Source of the DNA: Facklamia sp050409585
Lineage (GTDB): Bacteria; Bacillota; Bacilli; Lactobacillales; Aerococcaceae
DNA: 64,000 nt
Assembly: GCF_050409585.1 (NCBI RefSeq)
Contig: NZ_JBNUPE010000011.1
Coordinates: 1 to 64,000 of the forward strand
Direction: 5' to 3'
Part shown: piece by piece, positions 26,032-35,601 of the stretch
How the letters are laid out: each line of letters opens with the position of its first letter
Position numbering within the stretch: position 1 is the stretch's first letter
Notes under the pieces: generated by a model
Databases searched by the model: none
Seen by the model: the letters and a program-made list of their open reading frames with translations, nothing else
What the model was told of the DNA's origin: nothing
Made by a program: the position numbers and the translations under genes

Positions 26032-26304
26032 CTAGCCTAAAATGGTAATAATCAACCAAATGACGCCCTGCTCAATAAAAGTCAATGTGAAGAGAGCGAT
26101 GATCACATTGATTGAAATAGGACCAATGGGTGGAATATAGCGATCAAAAATATCGAGATATGGACTTGCCAGACGATCAATCATTCGTCCAATCGAACTT
26201 TCTCTTGCTCCGGGTAACCAGGAGAGTAAGGCATAGAGTATCAAGACCCATTGATAGACACGAAAAATTGTAGACACAAATTGGATAATTGCATTTAAAT
26301 TCAT
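26032..26304 (-). CDS. YggT/YlmG family membrane protein
   Basis: Small protein of 90 residues with two hydrophobic helices (about residues 12-30 and 64-86) separated by the YggT signature LYALLSWLPGARES and SPYLDIFDRYIPP. The family is conserved near ftsZ in bacteria and in chloroplasts, where it affects envelope and nucleoid distribution; its biochemistry is unknown. It directly follows ftsZ here, with no ylmE or sepF in between. Confidence 0.92.
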   Translation of the reverse strand: MNLNAIIQFVSTIFRVYQWVLILYALLSWLPGARESSIGRMIDRLASPYLDIFDRYIPPIGPISINVIIALFTLTFIEQGVIWLIITILG

Positions 26305-26370
26305 AATACCTCCGACTTTATTGCTAAAAATTGGTGAAAAGAGGAAACACTGCTGCTTCCTCTAAGAAAA

Positions 26371-27693
26371 TTAATGACGATTTCTTTTACGGAAGAAAGG
26401 AGGTGTTTCTAATTCGTCTTGCTCGTCAGATTCCGCTTGACGTACCTTACTTTCTGATTCCGATCTTTCAAAGGTTCTTTCAACCTTTTTTTCCTTAGGT
26501 TCAATATCTGCCACATCACGGGTAATTTGTTCGCGTTTAATATCCCAATCACTGAATAAATCACGTTCAGTCTCTTTTTGATTTGCTTGTTTTAAGTTGA
26601 TTGAGCGGTCAGATGAATTCATCGATGGGGAACTTGATGCAGATGGGGTACTTTCGTTTGTCGAGAAAGTGTTGTTATGAGAGAAATTCGGACGGTTTTG
26701 ACGCATTGCTTGTTGTTTATTGATGGTATTCTTTTCAGCATCAATTCCGGTAGCAATTACAGTAACAACCACCTCATCACCTAAGCTCTCATTAATTGAA
26801 GTACCAAAGATAATATTGACATCTTCGCTAGAAGCAGAAGAAATAATATCACTTGCATCTTGTGCTTCAAATAAGCTTAAGTCCGGTCCACCTGTTACAT
26901 TCAGTAGAATTTGTTGAGCTCCATCAATTGAAACTTCTAATAATGGAGAAGAAATAGCTTTCTTAGTCGCTTCTGCTGTGCGGTTTTCCCCGGCAGCTGT
27001 ACCAATTCCCATTAAAGCTGTTCCTTGATCCTTCATAACGGTTTTCACGTCTGCAAAGTCCAAGTTAATAAAACCAGGAGCGACAATCAAATCAGAAATC
27101 CCCTGAACACCTTGGCGTAAAACATTATCTGCTTCAGAGAAAGCTTCCATCATTGGTGTTTTTCGATCTACCACTTCTAGCAATCGATTGTTTGAGATGA
27201 CTACTAAAGTGTCAACAGCTTCCTTGAGGTTTTGTAATCCTTCAGCAGCAAAGCGACCGCGCTTTGGACCTTCAAAAGTGAAAGGACGGGTTACGACTCC
27301 AACTGTCAAAGCACCTAATTCTTTTGCAATACGAGCGACAACAGGCGCAGCACCCGTTCCAGTTCCTCCACCCATTCCAGCAGTGACAAAAACAAGGTCT
27401 GACCCTTCAAGGACTTGTCGTAATTGCTCTTCTGATTCTTCAGCAGCTCTTAATCCTATTTCAGGAATCGAGCCAGCTCCTAAGCCTTTAGTAACTTTTG
27501 GACCTAATTGAATTTTAGTTTCTGCTTGAGAACTTTTTAAAGCCTGTGTGTCAGTGTTAGCGACGATGAATTCAACTCCTTGAACATCTTCGGAAATCAT
27601 TCGGTTGACGGCATTGCCACCCGCTCCCCCTACACCAATAACTTTGATAACTGCTCCTTCAGGATTAACCGTTGGATCAAATGATAATTCCAT
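26371..27693 (-). CDS. ftsZ: cell division protein FtsZ
   Basis: Tubulin-like GTPase of 440 residues. The tubulin signature GGGTGTGAAPVVA is at about residues 107-119, the T7 synergy loop DFADVKTVM is near 208-216, and a variable charged linker (about 320-425) ends in the short C-terminal peptide ELETPPFFRKRNRH, which should bind FtsA and other anchors. It forms the division ring. It follows ftsA by 30 bases in the main division operon. Confidence 0.98.
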   Translation of the reverse strand: MELSFDPTVNPEGAVIKVIGVGGAGGNAVNRMISEDVQGVEFIVANTDTQALKSSQAETKIQLGPKVTKGLGAGSIPEIGLRAAEESEEQLRQVLEGSDLVFVTAGMGGGTGTGAAPVVARIAKELGALTVGVVTRPFTFEGPKRGRFAAEGLQNLKEAVDTLVVISNNRLLEVVDRKTPMMEAFSEADNVLRQGVQGISDLIVAPGFINLDFADVKTVMKDQGTALMGIGTAAGENRTAEATKKAISSPLLEVSIDGAQQILLNVTGGPDLSLFEAQDASDIISSASSEDVNIIFGTSINESLGDEVVVTVIATGIDAEKNTINKQQAMRQNRPNFSHNNTFSTNESTPSASSSPSMNSSDRSINLKQANQKETERDLFSDWDIKREQITRDVADIEPKEKKVERTFERSESESKVRQAESDEQDELETPPFFRKRNRH

Positions 27694-27723
27694 TAATAAA
27701 TTCCTCCTCTTGTGCTGTCTTAA

Positions 27724-29301
27724 TTAGTCAAAAAACGTTTGAAAATATGCTCTTAATTTATTTACAAAACCACCCTCGTTAGTTGATGGGTTTTTAGTCG
27801 AAGCATCCATCCATTCTTCTTCAGAATATTGGTCTTCTGATGGATAATTATTATAAGATTGCGCTTGGCTATCGTTGTAGGCATAATAATCTGAGTGACT
27901 GGAATTATTTGAAAAAGCTTGACCATTAGGATGGGGTTGCGATAATGAAGGACTTTTAGGTTTTTGTCGAGCTTGACTTTGATTACTAAATCCTCCTTGA
28001 AGCCCTCCTCGTTGTCCGCCGCCATTACGAGCTTGATAATATGAGTTATCTGACTCACCATAAGGACGACCTTGGCCCCCGTCATACGGATTGGAAATTA
28101 GTGGACCAGCATCCCTAGCTGCAGCGTGCTGAACCCTTTGTGCTCGGAAAGTTGCCTGAGCGATTTGATGCACTTCGTCTAATTTTGACACATATTCAAC
28201 CATCCCCATACTGGTCGTATAGACAGGGTTGCGCAGTCCCATTTGTTCTGGGATATATACACGAACTTGTGGCCCAAAGTACTTTTTGGCCAATTCTAAT
28301 ACGCCTGGTAAAGAAGAAGCGCCCCCAGTTAAGACAAAGCCTCCCGGTAAATCCAAAGCATCAACAGCTTCAAGATCCTCATGAATAGTTTCAAAAATTT
28401 GAACTAAGCGAGCTTCAATAATTTCAGATAAATAGCGCTCGTCTACACGAACAGGTTCTTTACGGCCGACTGTTTCAACCGGGAAATACTCTTCTGGTGA
28501 AGTTTGACTAGAAATGGCATAGCCGTATTCACGTTTTATGCGTTCAGCAGAATCTAGTGAAGTATTTAAAATAACCGATATGTCCTTAGTGACATAGTCT
28601 CCGCCTTCTTGATCTACAAAGGAATATTTCAATTGATTATCGTAAATAATTGAAGCTGAGGTTTGGCCGCCCCCCATATCAATAATCACTGTACCAAATT
28701 CTCGCTCATCTTGATTTAAAGCGGTGGTTGCAATTGCTTGAGGCTGAATAACAAACTCAGAAATTGAAAGACCTGCTTTTTCAACACACCGTCTAATATT
28801 ATGAATAATGGTACGTGGTCCTGTCATTAACCGGGCATAAAGTTCTAAACGAACGCCAATCATTCCGCGAGGATCACGAATACCATTGAAACCATCAACA
28901 ATGAACTCTTCTGGTAGAATGGCAATTACTTCTCGCTCAGGTGGAACAGAACGTACTTTTGCTGCCGAAATAACATTATCTACATCGCGCGAGGTTATTT
29001 CGCGGTTTTCACTTGCTACAGCTATCATGCCATGACAGTCATCAATAGCTAACTTGTTACTAGGCACCCCAACGACCACTTCATTAATTTTAACATTGGC
29101 TTTACGCTCTGCTTGCTCAATAGCTTTTTGAATCGAAAGAACTGTCTCATCGATATCGACAATAACTCCACGACTTAAGCCACGTGATTTTTCATTACCT
29201 ACACCAATTATATTTACATGTCCGTTCATATACTCAGCAACAACAACTTTAATCGATGTTGTTCCGATATCTAAACTAACAATTATCTCTTGATTTCTCA
29301 T
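27724..29301 (-). CDS. ftsA: cell division protein FtsA
   Basis: Actin-like anchor of FtsZ, 525 residues. Phosphate-1 loop SLDIGTTSIKVVVAE is at about 9-23, phosphate-2 loop VIIDMGGGQTSASI is near 205, and LPGGFVLTGGASSLPG follows near 325. A low-complexity linker rich in Gln, Ser, Asn, Gly and Tyr (about 390-505) separates the core from a terminal amphipathic helix (FVNKLRAYFQTFFD) that should bind the membrane. The linker makes the protein about 100 residues longer than the E. coli form, which is usual for Lactobacillales. Confidence 0.97.
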   Translation of the reverse strand: MRNQEIIVSLDIGTTSIKVVVAEYMNGHVNIIGVGNEKSRGLSRGVIVDIDETVLSIQKAIEQAERKANVKINEVVVGVPSNKLAIDDCHGMIAVASENREITSRDVDNVISAAKVRSVPPEREVIAILPEEFIVDGFNGIRDPRGMIGVRLELYARLMTGPRTIIHNIRRCVEKAGLSISEFVIQPQAIATTALNQDEREFGTVIIDMGGGQTSASIIYDNQLKYSFVDQEGGDYVTKDISVILNTSLDSAERIKREYGYAISSQTSPEEYFPVETVGRKEPVRVDERYLSEIIEARLVQIFETIHEDLEAVDALDLPGGFVLTGGASSLPGVLELAKKYFGPQVRVYIPEQMGLRNPVYTTSMGMVEYVSKLDEVHQIAQATFRAQRVQHAAARDAGPLISNPYDGGQGRPYGESDNSYYQARNGGGQRGGLQGGFSNQSQARQKPKSPSLSQPHPNGQAFSNNSSHSDYYAYNDSQAQSYNNYPSEDQYSEEEWMDASTKNPSTNEGGFVNKLRAYFQTFFD

Positions 29302-29349
29302 CCAGGTGATGAACCCCCTTCATTTACACAAAACATGAGTTTTTATCAC

Positions 29350-29355
29350 ATTATA
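29350..29355 (-). promoter_or_regulatory. candidate -10 of an internal ftsA-ftsZ promoter
   Basis: TATAAT lies about 49 bases before the ftsA start, in the 132-base gap after ftsQ, which is the widest gap in the division cluster. The -35 is poor, so this is only a candidate for an extra promoter for ftsAZ. Confidence 0.4.
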
Positions 29356-29433
29356 GTACTTTTATATTAACACACCCATAAAGCCAATGAAATTAAAAGA
29401 AGTCCTTGTTATCAATTCGTAATCATACTTATC

Positions 29434-30588
29434 TTAATTATTATTAAGCTTGACTGAATTAGTTTCATTTGCTATAGGCGTAAAATAAGCTCCCACTTCA
29501 AGATCAATAATTCCTTTACGATTGTTGAGTTGTTCTAACATTTTAGGATAATAATTTATTTTTTCCACTACTGTTGAACTCACTGCTTTTATGAGATTAC
29601 CATCCTTCATCTTGATTTCGATATATCCCTCTTTACCTGGTTTGGAAGAAGGTGTTATTTTCTCAACCCTTTCTAAAATGCTTGTGTCGAACTGATCTAA
29701 AGCAATAGCAAGTTGTTTAAGTGCTGTTTCTGAAAACTCCCCTTCAATTAGAGGAAGTTGAGCCATTTGTTCAGCACTTAATTGATTTTGAATAACAGCT
29801 TCATCTGAAGTATAACCTTTACTCATCAGCGCATAATTTTTACCATTGCTAGAGTAAATACCAACAATTTTTTGTTCTTTAACAATAATGTTTATTGCCT
29901 TCCAATCGTCGCGCTGAATACGAACATCCTCCAATAAAGGATTGTTAGTGAGTATATGGTCTTCAATTTCTTTGCGCCATTTTAAAATATCTTTTGCCTT
30001 ATCCATCGAATGAATCTTAACTCCATTGAGAATTGACTCACTCTGAAGGATTTGATTGCCCGAAACACTTAGTGTATTAACATTATCATAAGGTAATATT
30101 TGCCATCCAGACCAAACCATTAAACTGTAAATAATTAAATAGAGAATAAAAATTTTTCTCTTTCCTTTAGGAAACCCTTTTAACAATACTTCTTTACTTG
30201 GTAATCTATCTAACCAATAACTAGGAGTGGGATTATGAGGGGTTATTCTTTGACCATCTTGTCTATTTTTAAAAACAAATGACTCTTGAGAATTAGCGTC
30301 TATACGATAATTTTGTGAAGACCTTACTCGATAATAAGGCTCATTCATCGAGCTATTGTAATAATCAAGCTGTTGACTATCTCGATAATCATTTAAGGAA
30401 TATATATTGGATCGATTTAAACGCTCTTGATTAAGCGAATGTTCAAAAGAAGTCGGAAGAATAGGTTTACCTTGAGAATCCAAACGATAATTCCCCATAG
30501 GGGCTGTTACTGGCTGATTATTTCTTTCTGAAATTGTCCTTTTATTCTGCCGATTCTGGTTCTTATCTGGTAACCGGTAATTAACCAT
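29434..30588 (-). CDS. ftsQ: cell division protein DivIB/FtsQ
   Basis: Bitopic division protein of 384 residues. A long polar, Asn/Gln/Arg-rich cytoplasmic part (about 1-142) precedes one membrane helix (IFILYLIIYSLMVWSGW, about 146-162) and then a POTRA domain with the typical SGNQIL entry, followed by the beta domain. The divisome uses it together with FtsL and DivIC. It is placed between murG and ftsA. Sequence similarity in this family is low, so the call rests on architecture and position as well as motifs. Confidence 0.93.
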   Translation of the reverse strand: MVNYRLPDKNQNRQNKRTISERNNQPVTAPMGNYRLDSQGKPILPTSFEHSLNQERLNRSNIYSLNDYRDSQQLDYYNSSMNEPYYRVRSSQNYRIDANSQESFVFKNRQDGQRITPHNPTPSYWLDRLPSKEVLLKGFPKGKRKIFILYLIIYSLMVWSGWQILPYDNVNTLSVSGNQILQSESILNGVKIHSMDKAKDILKWRKEIEDHILTNNPLLEDVRIQRDDWKAINIIVKEQKIVGIYSSNGKNYALMSKGYTSDEAVIQNQLSAEQMAQLPLIEGEFSETALKQLAIALDQFDTSILERVEKITPSSKPGKEGYIEIKMKDGNLIKAVSSTVVEKINYYPKMLEQLNNRKGIIDLEVGAYFTPIANETNSVKLNNN

Positions 30589-30615
30589 CCCTATTCCTCC
30601 TCTCTTTTAAAATAG

Positions 30616-31728
30616 TTATACCATCTCGTTCATCATTTGAATGATTCGATCACTTGCATCCGTAATTCCCATGCTTTTAGCCGCCTGACCCATTACTTTT
30701 AAATCTTCAGGGGCCACCATTAATTGGCTAACTTCTTGATATAAAGACTGTCCACTAAGCTTTGACTCCTTTATCATAACAGCCGCCTTGTTATTTACTA
30801 AAGATAAGGCATTATGTTCTTGGTGATTATCTGTTACATAGGGACTAGGTATTAAAATACTTGGCAAGCCAAGAGCTGTTAACTCAGTTAAAGTTGTTGC
30901 TCCAGCTCGACAAACAACCAAATTAATAGCTTGAAAAACACTTGGCATATTATCGATATATGGAACGATTCGAACATTATTACTCTGATTAATTTCTTCA
31001 ACCATCTCTTCATTCAGTTCTTGGAAGTGATTTTGTCCCGTTGCAATAATCACTTGATAATTAGCGCTTAACCATTTATCCAGCGACTCAATTCCTGCTT
31101 GATTAATAGCTGGTGCTCCACGAGAGCCTCCAAAAATTAAGACTGTCGGTTGATTATCTTTTAACTCAAATTGTTCAGACAAACAGTGAGGCATTGCCGG
31201 TGTCGATATCACTTCTTGCCCTCTAGGGTTTCCTGTTAAAACTACTTTATTTTGGTTTTTGCCAAATTGATGGCTCGCTTCTTCAAAACAAACAGCAATT
31301 TTATTAACAAAACGAGCTAAAAATTTATTCGTAATTCCTGCTACTGAATTTTGCTCATGAATAATAGTCGGAACTTTAAGCATACTGGCAGCTAATAAAA
31401 CAGGTCCACACACATACCCACCTGTTCCAAGTACAATGTCCGGTTGGAAATCACGGATCATTTGCTTTGCCTTATGAGTAGAATGAAACATTTTAAAGAT
31501 TAATTTTAAATTATCTATACTAATTGACCTTTTTAAACCTGTAATTTCGACTGCTTTAAAAGGTATTCCCGCTCGAGGAACAATTTTCGACTCCAATCCT
31601 CTTTGTGTTCCAATATAAAGCACTTCCACATCGGATCGTTCTTTCAATACTCGATACAAAGCTAATGCTGGATAAATGTGCCCTCCGGTTCCACCACCCG
31701 AAAGAACAATTCGTTTCACTTTATTCAT
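30616..31728 (-). CDS. murG: UDP-GlcNAc:lipid I GlcNAc transferase MurG
   Basis: GT28 glycosyltransferase of 370 residues making lipid II at the inner membrane face. It contains LSGGGTGGHIYPALAL (about residues 9-24), the GTGGYVCGPVLLAA loop, HEQNSVAG (about 125-132), GGSRGA near 198, and the donor site CRAGATTLTELTALG (about 272-286). It is 12 bases after murD and 28 before ftsQ. Confidence 0.98.
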   Translation of the reverse strand: MNKVKRIVLSGGGTGGHIYPALALYRVLKERSDVEVLYIGTQRGLESKIVPRAGIPFKAVEITGLKRSISIDNLKLIFKMFHSTHKAKQMIRDFQPDIVLGTGGYVCGPVLLAASMLKVPTIIHEQNSVAGITNKFLARFVNKIAVCFEEASHQFGKNQNKVVLTGNPRGQEVISTPAMPHCLSEQFELKDNQPTVLIFGGSRGAPAINQAGIESLDKWLSANYQVIIATGQNHFQELNEEMVEEINQSNNVRIVPYIDNMPSVFQAINLVVCRAGATTLTELTALGLPSILIPSPYVTDNHQEHNALSLVNNKAAVMIKESKLSGQSLYQEVSQLMVAPEDLKVMGQAAKSMGITDASDRIIQMMNEMV

Positions 31729-31739
31729 TTCTTTCTCCT

Positions 31740-33098
31740 TTATTTTGATGCACTTTTAAAAGACTCGACCTGCTCGATAAACCGATCACCTCTAATTTCA
31801 TAATTCTTAAATTGATCCCAAGAAGCACATGCTGGTGAAAACAAAACAATTTGTCCTTCTTTAGCATAAGCAAACGCTGCTTGACTCGCTTGGTCTAAAT
31901 TTTCAAATAAATTGATTGTTTCGATTTTAGCTTGTCTAAAATCTTTTGCCATTTTTTCTCTCGATTCACCGTATAAAAAGGCTGCTTTCACTTTGTTTAA
32001 ATAAGGTATTAAGTCCTGAAAATCATTTCCACGATCTAGACCCCCACCAATATAAATGATGTCTTGGTCAAAACTTTTAAGGGCTGTAATGGTTGCAGCC
32101 GTATTGGTTGCTTTGGAGTCATTATAAAATTCAATCCCCTTGATTGTACCCAGAGCTTGGATACGATGACGAATACCAGTAAAGTTTGCTAATTTTTCTT
32201 GAATAGCTGTATTATCTACCCCTTGAATTTTTGCAATAGCAATTGCGGCTAGCGCGTTTTCTAAATTATGCTGGCCAGGTAGATTAAACTGCTCGATTAA
32301 AGCGACTTCTTGACCTCGAAAATAAAAAGAATGATTTTTAATATAGGCACCCGCTTTTACTTGTTTGTGACGAGAAAACGGAACCTTTATCGCTGGAGAA
32401 TGCTTCAACCATTCTTCAAGTTCAGCTTGATCGGCATTATAAATTAAATAATCTCTCTCGGTCATTTGCTGAATCAGTTTTAATTTTGCTGCAATATAGG
32501 CTTGCCTGGTTCCGTGGTAATCTAAATGTGCTGAATGAATATTGGTAAAAACCGCAATATGTGGATGAAATGAATGGATACCCATTAATTGGAAAGAAGA
32601 TAGTTCCATTACGATTAAGTCCGTTTCATTTACTTCTTGAGCCACTTCAATTGACGGTACGCCCACGTTTCCTGCTAATTCAACTTTACCTTTCCATGAA
32701 CCTTCTAGAAGATGGTGGGCTAAGCGAGTCGTGGTTGTTTTTCCATTAGAGCCTGTAATGCCGATAATAGGCGCTAGACTTTCACGATATGCTAGCTCAA
32801 CATCCGTATAAATAGGTATCCCACGATGCTCAGCTTCTTGAATAAGCTCTAATGAATAAGGTATCCCAGGTGTCTTAACGATAAAGTCAATTCCTTCTAA
32901 TATTTCGAGTGGGTGTCCCTTATCCACTACTCTAACTCCTGACTTTAATAGCAAATTAACCGACGGGTCCTGAGAAAGGTCCCCTCGGTCATTGAGCGTA
33001 ATTTTTGCGTTTTCTTTTTGTAAGTAATTCACAACACTCTTGCCAGTTAGGGCATAACCCATAACTAGAATATGTTGGCCAGCGTATTTGTTTGTCAT
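31740..33098 (-). CDS. murD: UDP-N-acetylmuramoyl-L-alanine:D-glutamate ligase MurD
   Basis: Mur ligase of 452 residues. The N-terminal domain begins GQHILVMGYALTGKS, the ATP loop is GITGSNGKTTTTRL (about 113-126), NIHSAHLDYHG lies near 187, and the C-terminal domain has FYNDSKATN (about 325-333). It adds D-Glu to UDP-MurNAc-L-Ala in the cytoplasm. The gene follows mraY in the division and wall cluster. Confidence 0.98.
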   Translation of the reverse strand: MTNKYAGQHILVMGYALTGKSVVNYLQKENAKITLNDRGDLSQDPSVNLLLKSGVRVVDKGHPLEILEGIDFIVKTPGIPYSLELIQEAEHRGIPIYTDVELAYRESLAPIIGITGSNGKTTTTRLAHHLLEGSWKGKVELAGNVGVPSIEVAQEVNETDLIVMELSSFQLMGIHSFHPHIAVFTNIHSAHLDYHGTRQAYIAAKLKLIQQMTERDYLIYNADQAELEEWLKHSPAIKVPFSRHKQVKAGAYIKNHSFYFRGQEVALIEQFNLPGQHNLENALAAIAIAKIQGVDNTAIQEKLANFTGIRHRIQALGTIKGIEFYNDSKATNTAATITALKSFDQDIIYIGGGLDRGNDFQDLIPYLNKVKAAFLYGESREKMAKDFRQAKIETINLFENLDQASQAAFAYAKEGQIVLFSPACASWDQFKNYEIRGDRFIEQVESFKSASK

Positions 33099-33130
33099 TT
33101 GTTTTCACACTTTCTCGCTTATTATGCCTA

Positions 33131-34090
33131 TTATAAAATGAAATAGAGTAAGCTAGCAAGTAATCCTACTGTCCAAAAAACAAGCACGACTAGCTCTTCA
33201 GACCAGCCAATCATTTCAAAGTGATGGTGAATGGGTGACATCTTAAAGATCCGCTTTCCTCTGGTCTTGAAAGAAGCAACTTGTAAGATAACAGATAAAG
33301 TTTCTATTACAAAAACCATGCCGATGATTAATAGGGACCATGGGTTGTTTAAAAGTATTGAAATAATTGCTAATCCTGCCCCTAAAGCTAGCGAACCCAC
33401 ATCTCCCATGAAAATTTGAGCAGGTTTGCGATTAAATATTAAAAAAGATAAAAGGCTTGCTGTAACAATTAAGCAAGCCATAGCAACGGATGCTTGCTCT
33501 AGGCGAATAGCCAACATAAAGTAGGCTCCATAGGCAATGATATTTAACCCTGTGGCTAAACCGTCTAATCCATCGGTTAAGTTAACAGCATTGGAAAAAC
33601 CAGTAATCCAAAAGAAGGCAAAAGCTATTACAACTATTAAATAGTTAATTTCCAAAGAGAAAATAGGCAATACAAATCTTTTACCTAAAACATAACCCGC
33701 TAGAACGACGATACCAGAAAATAAAAGCTGTAATAGAAATTTTTGTTTAGCAGTTAGCCCTTCATTTTTACCGGTGAAAATAGATATAAAATCATCGGCA
33801 AACCCAATGCCACCAAAAAATAACCAAGTTAGCACAATCATCAAGAGATTGGCATCTAGTAGATTAAATAGCCAGCCAAACATCAAAGTAATCATTATAG
33901 ATACTGCAATAAACACCGTTCCTCCCATAGTGGGAGTACCTGTTTTTACTTGGTGCCATGAAGGGCCTTCTTGCCGAATAGCTTGTCCCATTTTCTTATT
34001 TAAGAATAAACGGATAAAAAGGGGCACTAAAGCCAGGGTTAAGAGGCCTGAACTAATAAAAGCCATTAATAACTGCATCATCTTTTCCAT
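33131..34090 (-). CDS. mraY: phospho-MurNAc-pentapeptide translocase MraY
   Basis: Polytopic membrane enzyme of 319 residues that transfers phospho-MurNAc-pentapeptide to undecaprenyl phosphate, giving lipid I. About ten membrane helices are visible. The metal-binding pair FADDFISI (about 93-100) and NLTDGLDGLATG (about 168-179), and the HIS cluster MSPIHHHFEMIGW (about 284-296), are present. The start overlaps murE by 13 bases; GAGGAG lies 11 bases upstream. Confidence 0.98.
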   Translation of the reverse strand: MEKMMQLLMAFISSGLLTLALVPLFIRLFLNKKMGQAIRQEGPSWHQVKTGTPTMGGTVFIAVSIMITLMFGWLFNLLDANLLMIVLTWLFFGGIGFADDFISIFTGKNEGLTAKQKFLLQLLFSGIVVLAGYVLGKRFVLPIFSLEINYLIVVIAFAFFWITGFSNAVNLTDGLDGLATGLNIIAYGAYFMLAIRLEQASVAMACLIVTASLLSFLIFNRKPAQIFMGDVGSLALGAGLAIISILLNNPWSLLIIGMVFVIETLSVILQVASFKTRGKRIFKMSPIHHHFEMIGWSEELVVLVFWTVGLLASLLYFIL

Positions 34091-35586
34091 TTGTTTTCTA
34101 ACTCCTCTTCTACAATCGCAACCTCATCATAAGGTATATAATCATCACCAATTACTTGATAAGCCTCTCCTCCCTTACCAGCAAAAAGAAGTGTATCATT
34201 AGCTTCGGCATGATTTACTAAATAATGAATGGCTTTTTTTCGATCTTCAATTAAATCATAAGGAACTTCTTGATGATCTCTTACCATTTCAGAAACAATC
34301 TTTTTAATGGGTTCATTTCGAGGATTATCTGCCGTAAATACAATATGATCCGCCCACTTAAATAAAATATCGCCCAAATCAGGTCGAGCAGCCGAATCTC
34401 TATTACCTCCGGAATGCCCAAACATTACTCTTAATTTTCCGTTTGAGGTTTCTTTTAATTCACTTAAGACATTTTCTAAAGCATCTGGTGTATGTGCAAA
34501 ATCAATCACCACTCGATAATCTTGACCCTTATCAATAACTTGCATTCTTCCAGTGATACCTTTTAATCTAGGTGTCAAATCAACTATTTGTTCAGCTGAA
34601 TAGCCATAATAAACTACCAGACACAAAAAGGCTGCTAAATAATTCATAACATTATAAGCACCAATCATCGATAAAGCAACTGGATAAGTTCTAGCTTGAT
34701 AGTGAAGCTTGAATTTTTGTATTGAAGCTTCTGTCGTCAGCTCATCCACATAAACTGTGGCCTGAGGATCTTTCATACTATAAGTAATTACAACCGCCCC
34801 AGTAGCTCGACTCATTACATCTGCATAAGGATCATCTTGATTAATAATCGCTAGTCTTGGTTTTTGATGGTGAAAACTCTGTCCCAATTGTGCAAAGAGC
34901 AAACTCTTAGCATAAGCATAATTGTCCATAGTTTTATGAAAATCCAAGTGTTCTCGAGTTAGGTTAGTAAAAATTGCACAGTCCACATCGGTATACCAAA
35001 GACGGCCTAAGGACAAAGCGTGAGAAGAGGCCTCAATTATGATATCACTGCAACCCTCCTCGACCATCGACTTATAATACTTTTGTAAACTAACTGCTTC
35101 TGGCGTTGTATTAATAGCCGGAAGCAGACGCTCGCCAATTTTGTAATGCAGGGTGCCTATCACACCTGTCTTATGATTCAATAATTCTAAAAATTGAGAA
35201 ATCAAATGTGTGGTGGTCGTTTTTCCGTTAGTCCCAGTAACCGCTACTAGAGGAAGCTGGCTAGATGGTTGACCGAAAAATTGATGAGATAATATTGCTT
35301 GCGCTCGATAAGTTGAAGGGACTTTGACTAGCGTTATTTTTTTATTCAAAGCCTTTTCTATTTGTTTAGAAGAGAATTCTTCGGCTACTATCAGTGAAAT
35401 GTTTTCTTTCATCAGCTGATCAATTACTGAATGGCCATCAAACCTTTCACCTTTTATAGCGATAAAGGCAGCATTTTCAGTGAGCTTTCGACTGTCATTG
35501 GTCAGATCGTATATTTCTTTATTAAGATCTAAATCACCTAAAAGTTCGTAGTTAATTAAAACTGATATTAGTTTATTTAATCGCAT
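34078..35586 (-). CDS. murE: UDP-MurNAc-tripeptide synthetase MurE
   Basis: Mur ligase of 502 residues adding the third residue of the stem peptide. The ATP loop VTGTNGKTTTTHL is near 112-124, the TTPEAVSLQK block follows near 160, and the amino-acid-selecting motif is DNPR at residues 420-423. In characterised MurE enzymes the Arg of DNPR binds meso-diaminopimelate, whereas lysine-adding enzymes usually have another residue there. This suggests mDAP-type wall, unlike many cocci of the order. Located between the PBP gene and mraY as in Bacillus. Confidence 0.96.
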   Translation of the reverse strand: MRLNKLISVLINYELLGDLDLNKEIYDLTNDSRKLTENAAFIAIKGERFDGHSVIDQLMKENISLIVAEEFSSKQIEKALNKKITLVKVPSTYRAQAILSHQFFGQPSSQLPLVAVTGTNGKTTTTHLISQFLELLNHKTGVIGTLHYKIGERLLPAINTTPEAVSLQKYYKSMVEEGCSDIIIEASSHALSLGRLWYTDVDCAIFTNLTREHLDFHKTMDNYAYAKSLLFAQLGQSFHHQKPRLAIINQDDPYADVMSRATGAVVITYSMKDPQATVYVDELTTEASIQKFKLHYQARTYPVALSMIGAYNVMNYLAAFLCLVVYYGYSAEQIVDLTPRLKGITGRMQVIDKGQDYRVVIDFAHTPDALENVLSELKETSNGKLRVMFGHSGGNRDSAARPDLGDILFKWADHIVFTADNPRNEPIKKIVSEMVRDHQEVPYDLIEDRKKAIHYLVNHAEANDTLLFAGKGGEAYQVIGDDYIPYDEVAIVEEELENKWKR

Positions 35587-35601
35587 TTCATTTCCTTCTC
35601 T

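Noticed and set aside
27188..27511. Plus-strand open frame of 107 codons inside ftsZ
   Set aside because: It is antisense to the most conserved part of ftsZ, has no start signals and is a shadow of codon bias there.
27762..28085. Minus-strand open frame of 107 codons in another frame of ftsA
   Set aside because: It lies within the low-complexity linker of ftsA, has no ribosome site and reads as an out-of-frame shadow.
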